Shown here: in pieces, positions 47,584-47,774 of the stretch
Position numbering within the stretch: the stretch's first letter is position 1
How the letters are laid out: each line of letters opens with the position of its first letter
Source of the DNA: Nocardia vinacea NBRC 16497
Lineage (GTDB): Bacteria; Actinomycetota; Actinomycetes; Mycobacteriales; Mycobacteriaceae
Length of the DNA: 47,774 nucleotides
Direction of reading: 5' to 3'
Assembly: GCF_000308835.1 (NCBI RefSeq)
Contig: NZ_BAGN01000018.1
Location: 1-47,774, forward strand
Notes under the pieces: generated by a model
What the model was told of the DNA's origin: nothing
Seen by the model: only the letters and a program-made list of their open reading frames with translations
Databases searched by the model: none
Made by a program: the position numbers and the translations under genes

Positions 47584-47618
47584 ATGGTCTACCCCGCAGC
47601 GCATGCGGGGTAGACCAT
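47584..47618. promoter_or_regulatory. 15-bp perfect hairpin just upstream of mhuD
   Basis: ATGGTCTACCCCGCA (47584-47598) pairs with TGCGGGGTAGACCAT (47604-47618), 5-nt loop. It may be the terminator of a gene beyond the window or a regulatory element in the mhuD leader. There is no T tract on either strand. Confidence 0.6.
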
Positions 47619-47651
47619 CGGAGACGAGTTGACCACGAGACTCTCCGACTA

Positions 47652-47747
47652 CGGAGCGAGTCTTACGAGCGACCGTTCGCGGCCCGTCTCGCGTCCGCGC
47701 CGAAGGCGCGGCCATCGACTCAGCCGAGTCGTCGAAGCGCATGCGCC
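47652..47747 (+). repeat. ~95-bp dispersed repeat, copy B (family R85)
   Basis: ACGGAGCGAGTCTTACGAGC, CCGTTCGCGGCCCGTCTCGC, the CCGCGCC-GAA-GGCGCGG hairpin (47695-47711), GGCCATCGA, CAGCCGAGTCGT and GAAGCGCATG appear in the same order as in copy A (23084-23169). The right edge of the window follows; no gene is seen in 47619-47774. Confidence 0.75.
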
Positions 47748-47774
47748 GCACGCGTAGGACTCGATCATCCGTCG

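Overview
The window is high-GC DNA from a mycolic-acid actinomycete, most likely Nocardia or a close relative. The evidence is the gene order tilS-hpt ... ftsH-folE-folP-folB-folK-DUF3180-membrane protein-Rossmann protein-panC-panD-coaX-(cdo-rhodanese)-lysS-lsr2 ... clpC1 ... mhuD. This is the order around Rv3625c-Rv3592 of Mycobacterium tuberculosis, given from memory of that locus. Lsr2, MhuD and several leaderless starts (a TANNNT box 6-8 nt before the first codon) fit the same group.

Layout. 1-1294: 3' end of tilS, then hpt. 1295-16109: accessory genes between hpt and ftsH. They are a minus-strand operon of two duplicated membrane Ser/Thr kinase-like proteins plus a cyclase-family hydrolase; an amidase facing a LysR regulator; an aldehyde dehydrogenase/SDR operon divergent from a PucR/CdaR regulator; and three small proteins of unknown role. 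16387-30197: conserved housekeeping block for membrane proteolysis (ftsH), folate synthesis (folE-P-B-K), pantothenate/CoA synthesis (panC, panD, coaX), cysteine catabolism (cysteine dioxygenase and rhodanese behind a Cys-Cys leader peptide), lysS and lsr2. 30386-33456: FHA protein, DUF1772 protein, a decayed stretch with two gene remnants, and a secreted lipase. 33705-37040: clpC and a VWA protein with a decayed partial copy beside it. 37295-45949: LLM flavin oxidoreductase, SHOCT protein, OsmC, SRPBCC, an azoreductase/SMR operon divergent from its probable TetR, an ABC exporter divergent from a two-component system, and a membrane protein. 45986-47559: cbtB-cbtA behind a probable cobalamin riboswitch, then the heme-degrading enzyme mhuD.

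The most unusual signal is a set of short dispersed repeats that enter protein-coding sequence in frame. A 36-bp palindromic unit occurs four times in tandem inside cysteine dioxygenase (residues 148-195), and 33 bp of it occur once, inverted, in the C-terminal tail of panC. A second family of about 70 bp forms the translated N-termini of the amidase (two copies) and of the SDR (one copy, including its start codon), and a split copy lies between tilS and hpt. A third family of about 85-95 bp lies in intergenic DNA at 23.1 kb and at the right end of the window.

The second notable system is at 26.6-26.8 kb. A 13-codon leaderless ORF ending in Cys-Cys-Arg-Gly is followed by four mutually complementary TCGAGG/CCTCGA segments upstream of the cysteine dioxygenase operon. 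This is the arrangement expected of a cysteine-sensing attenuator.
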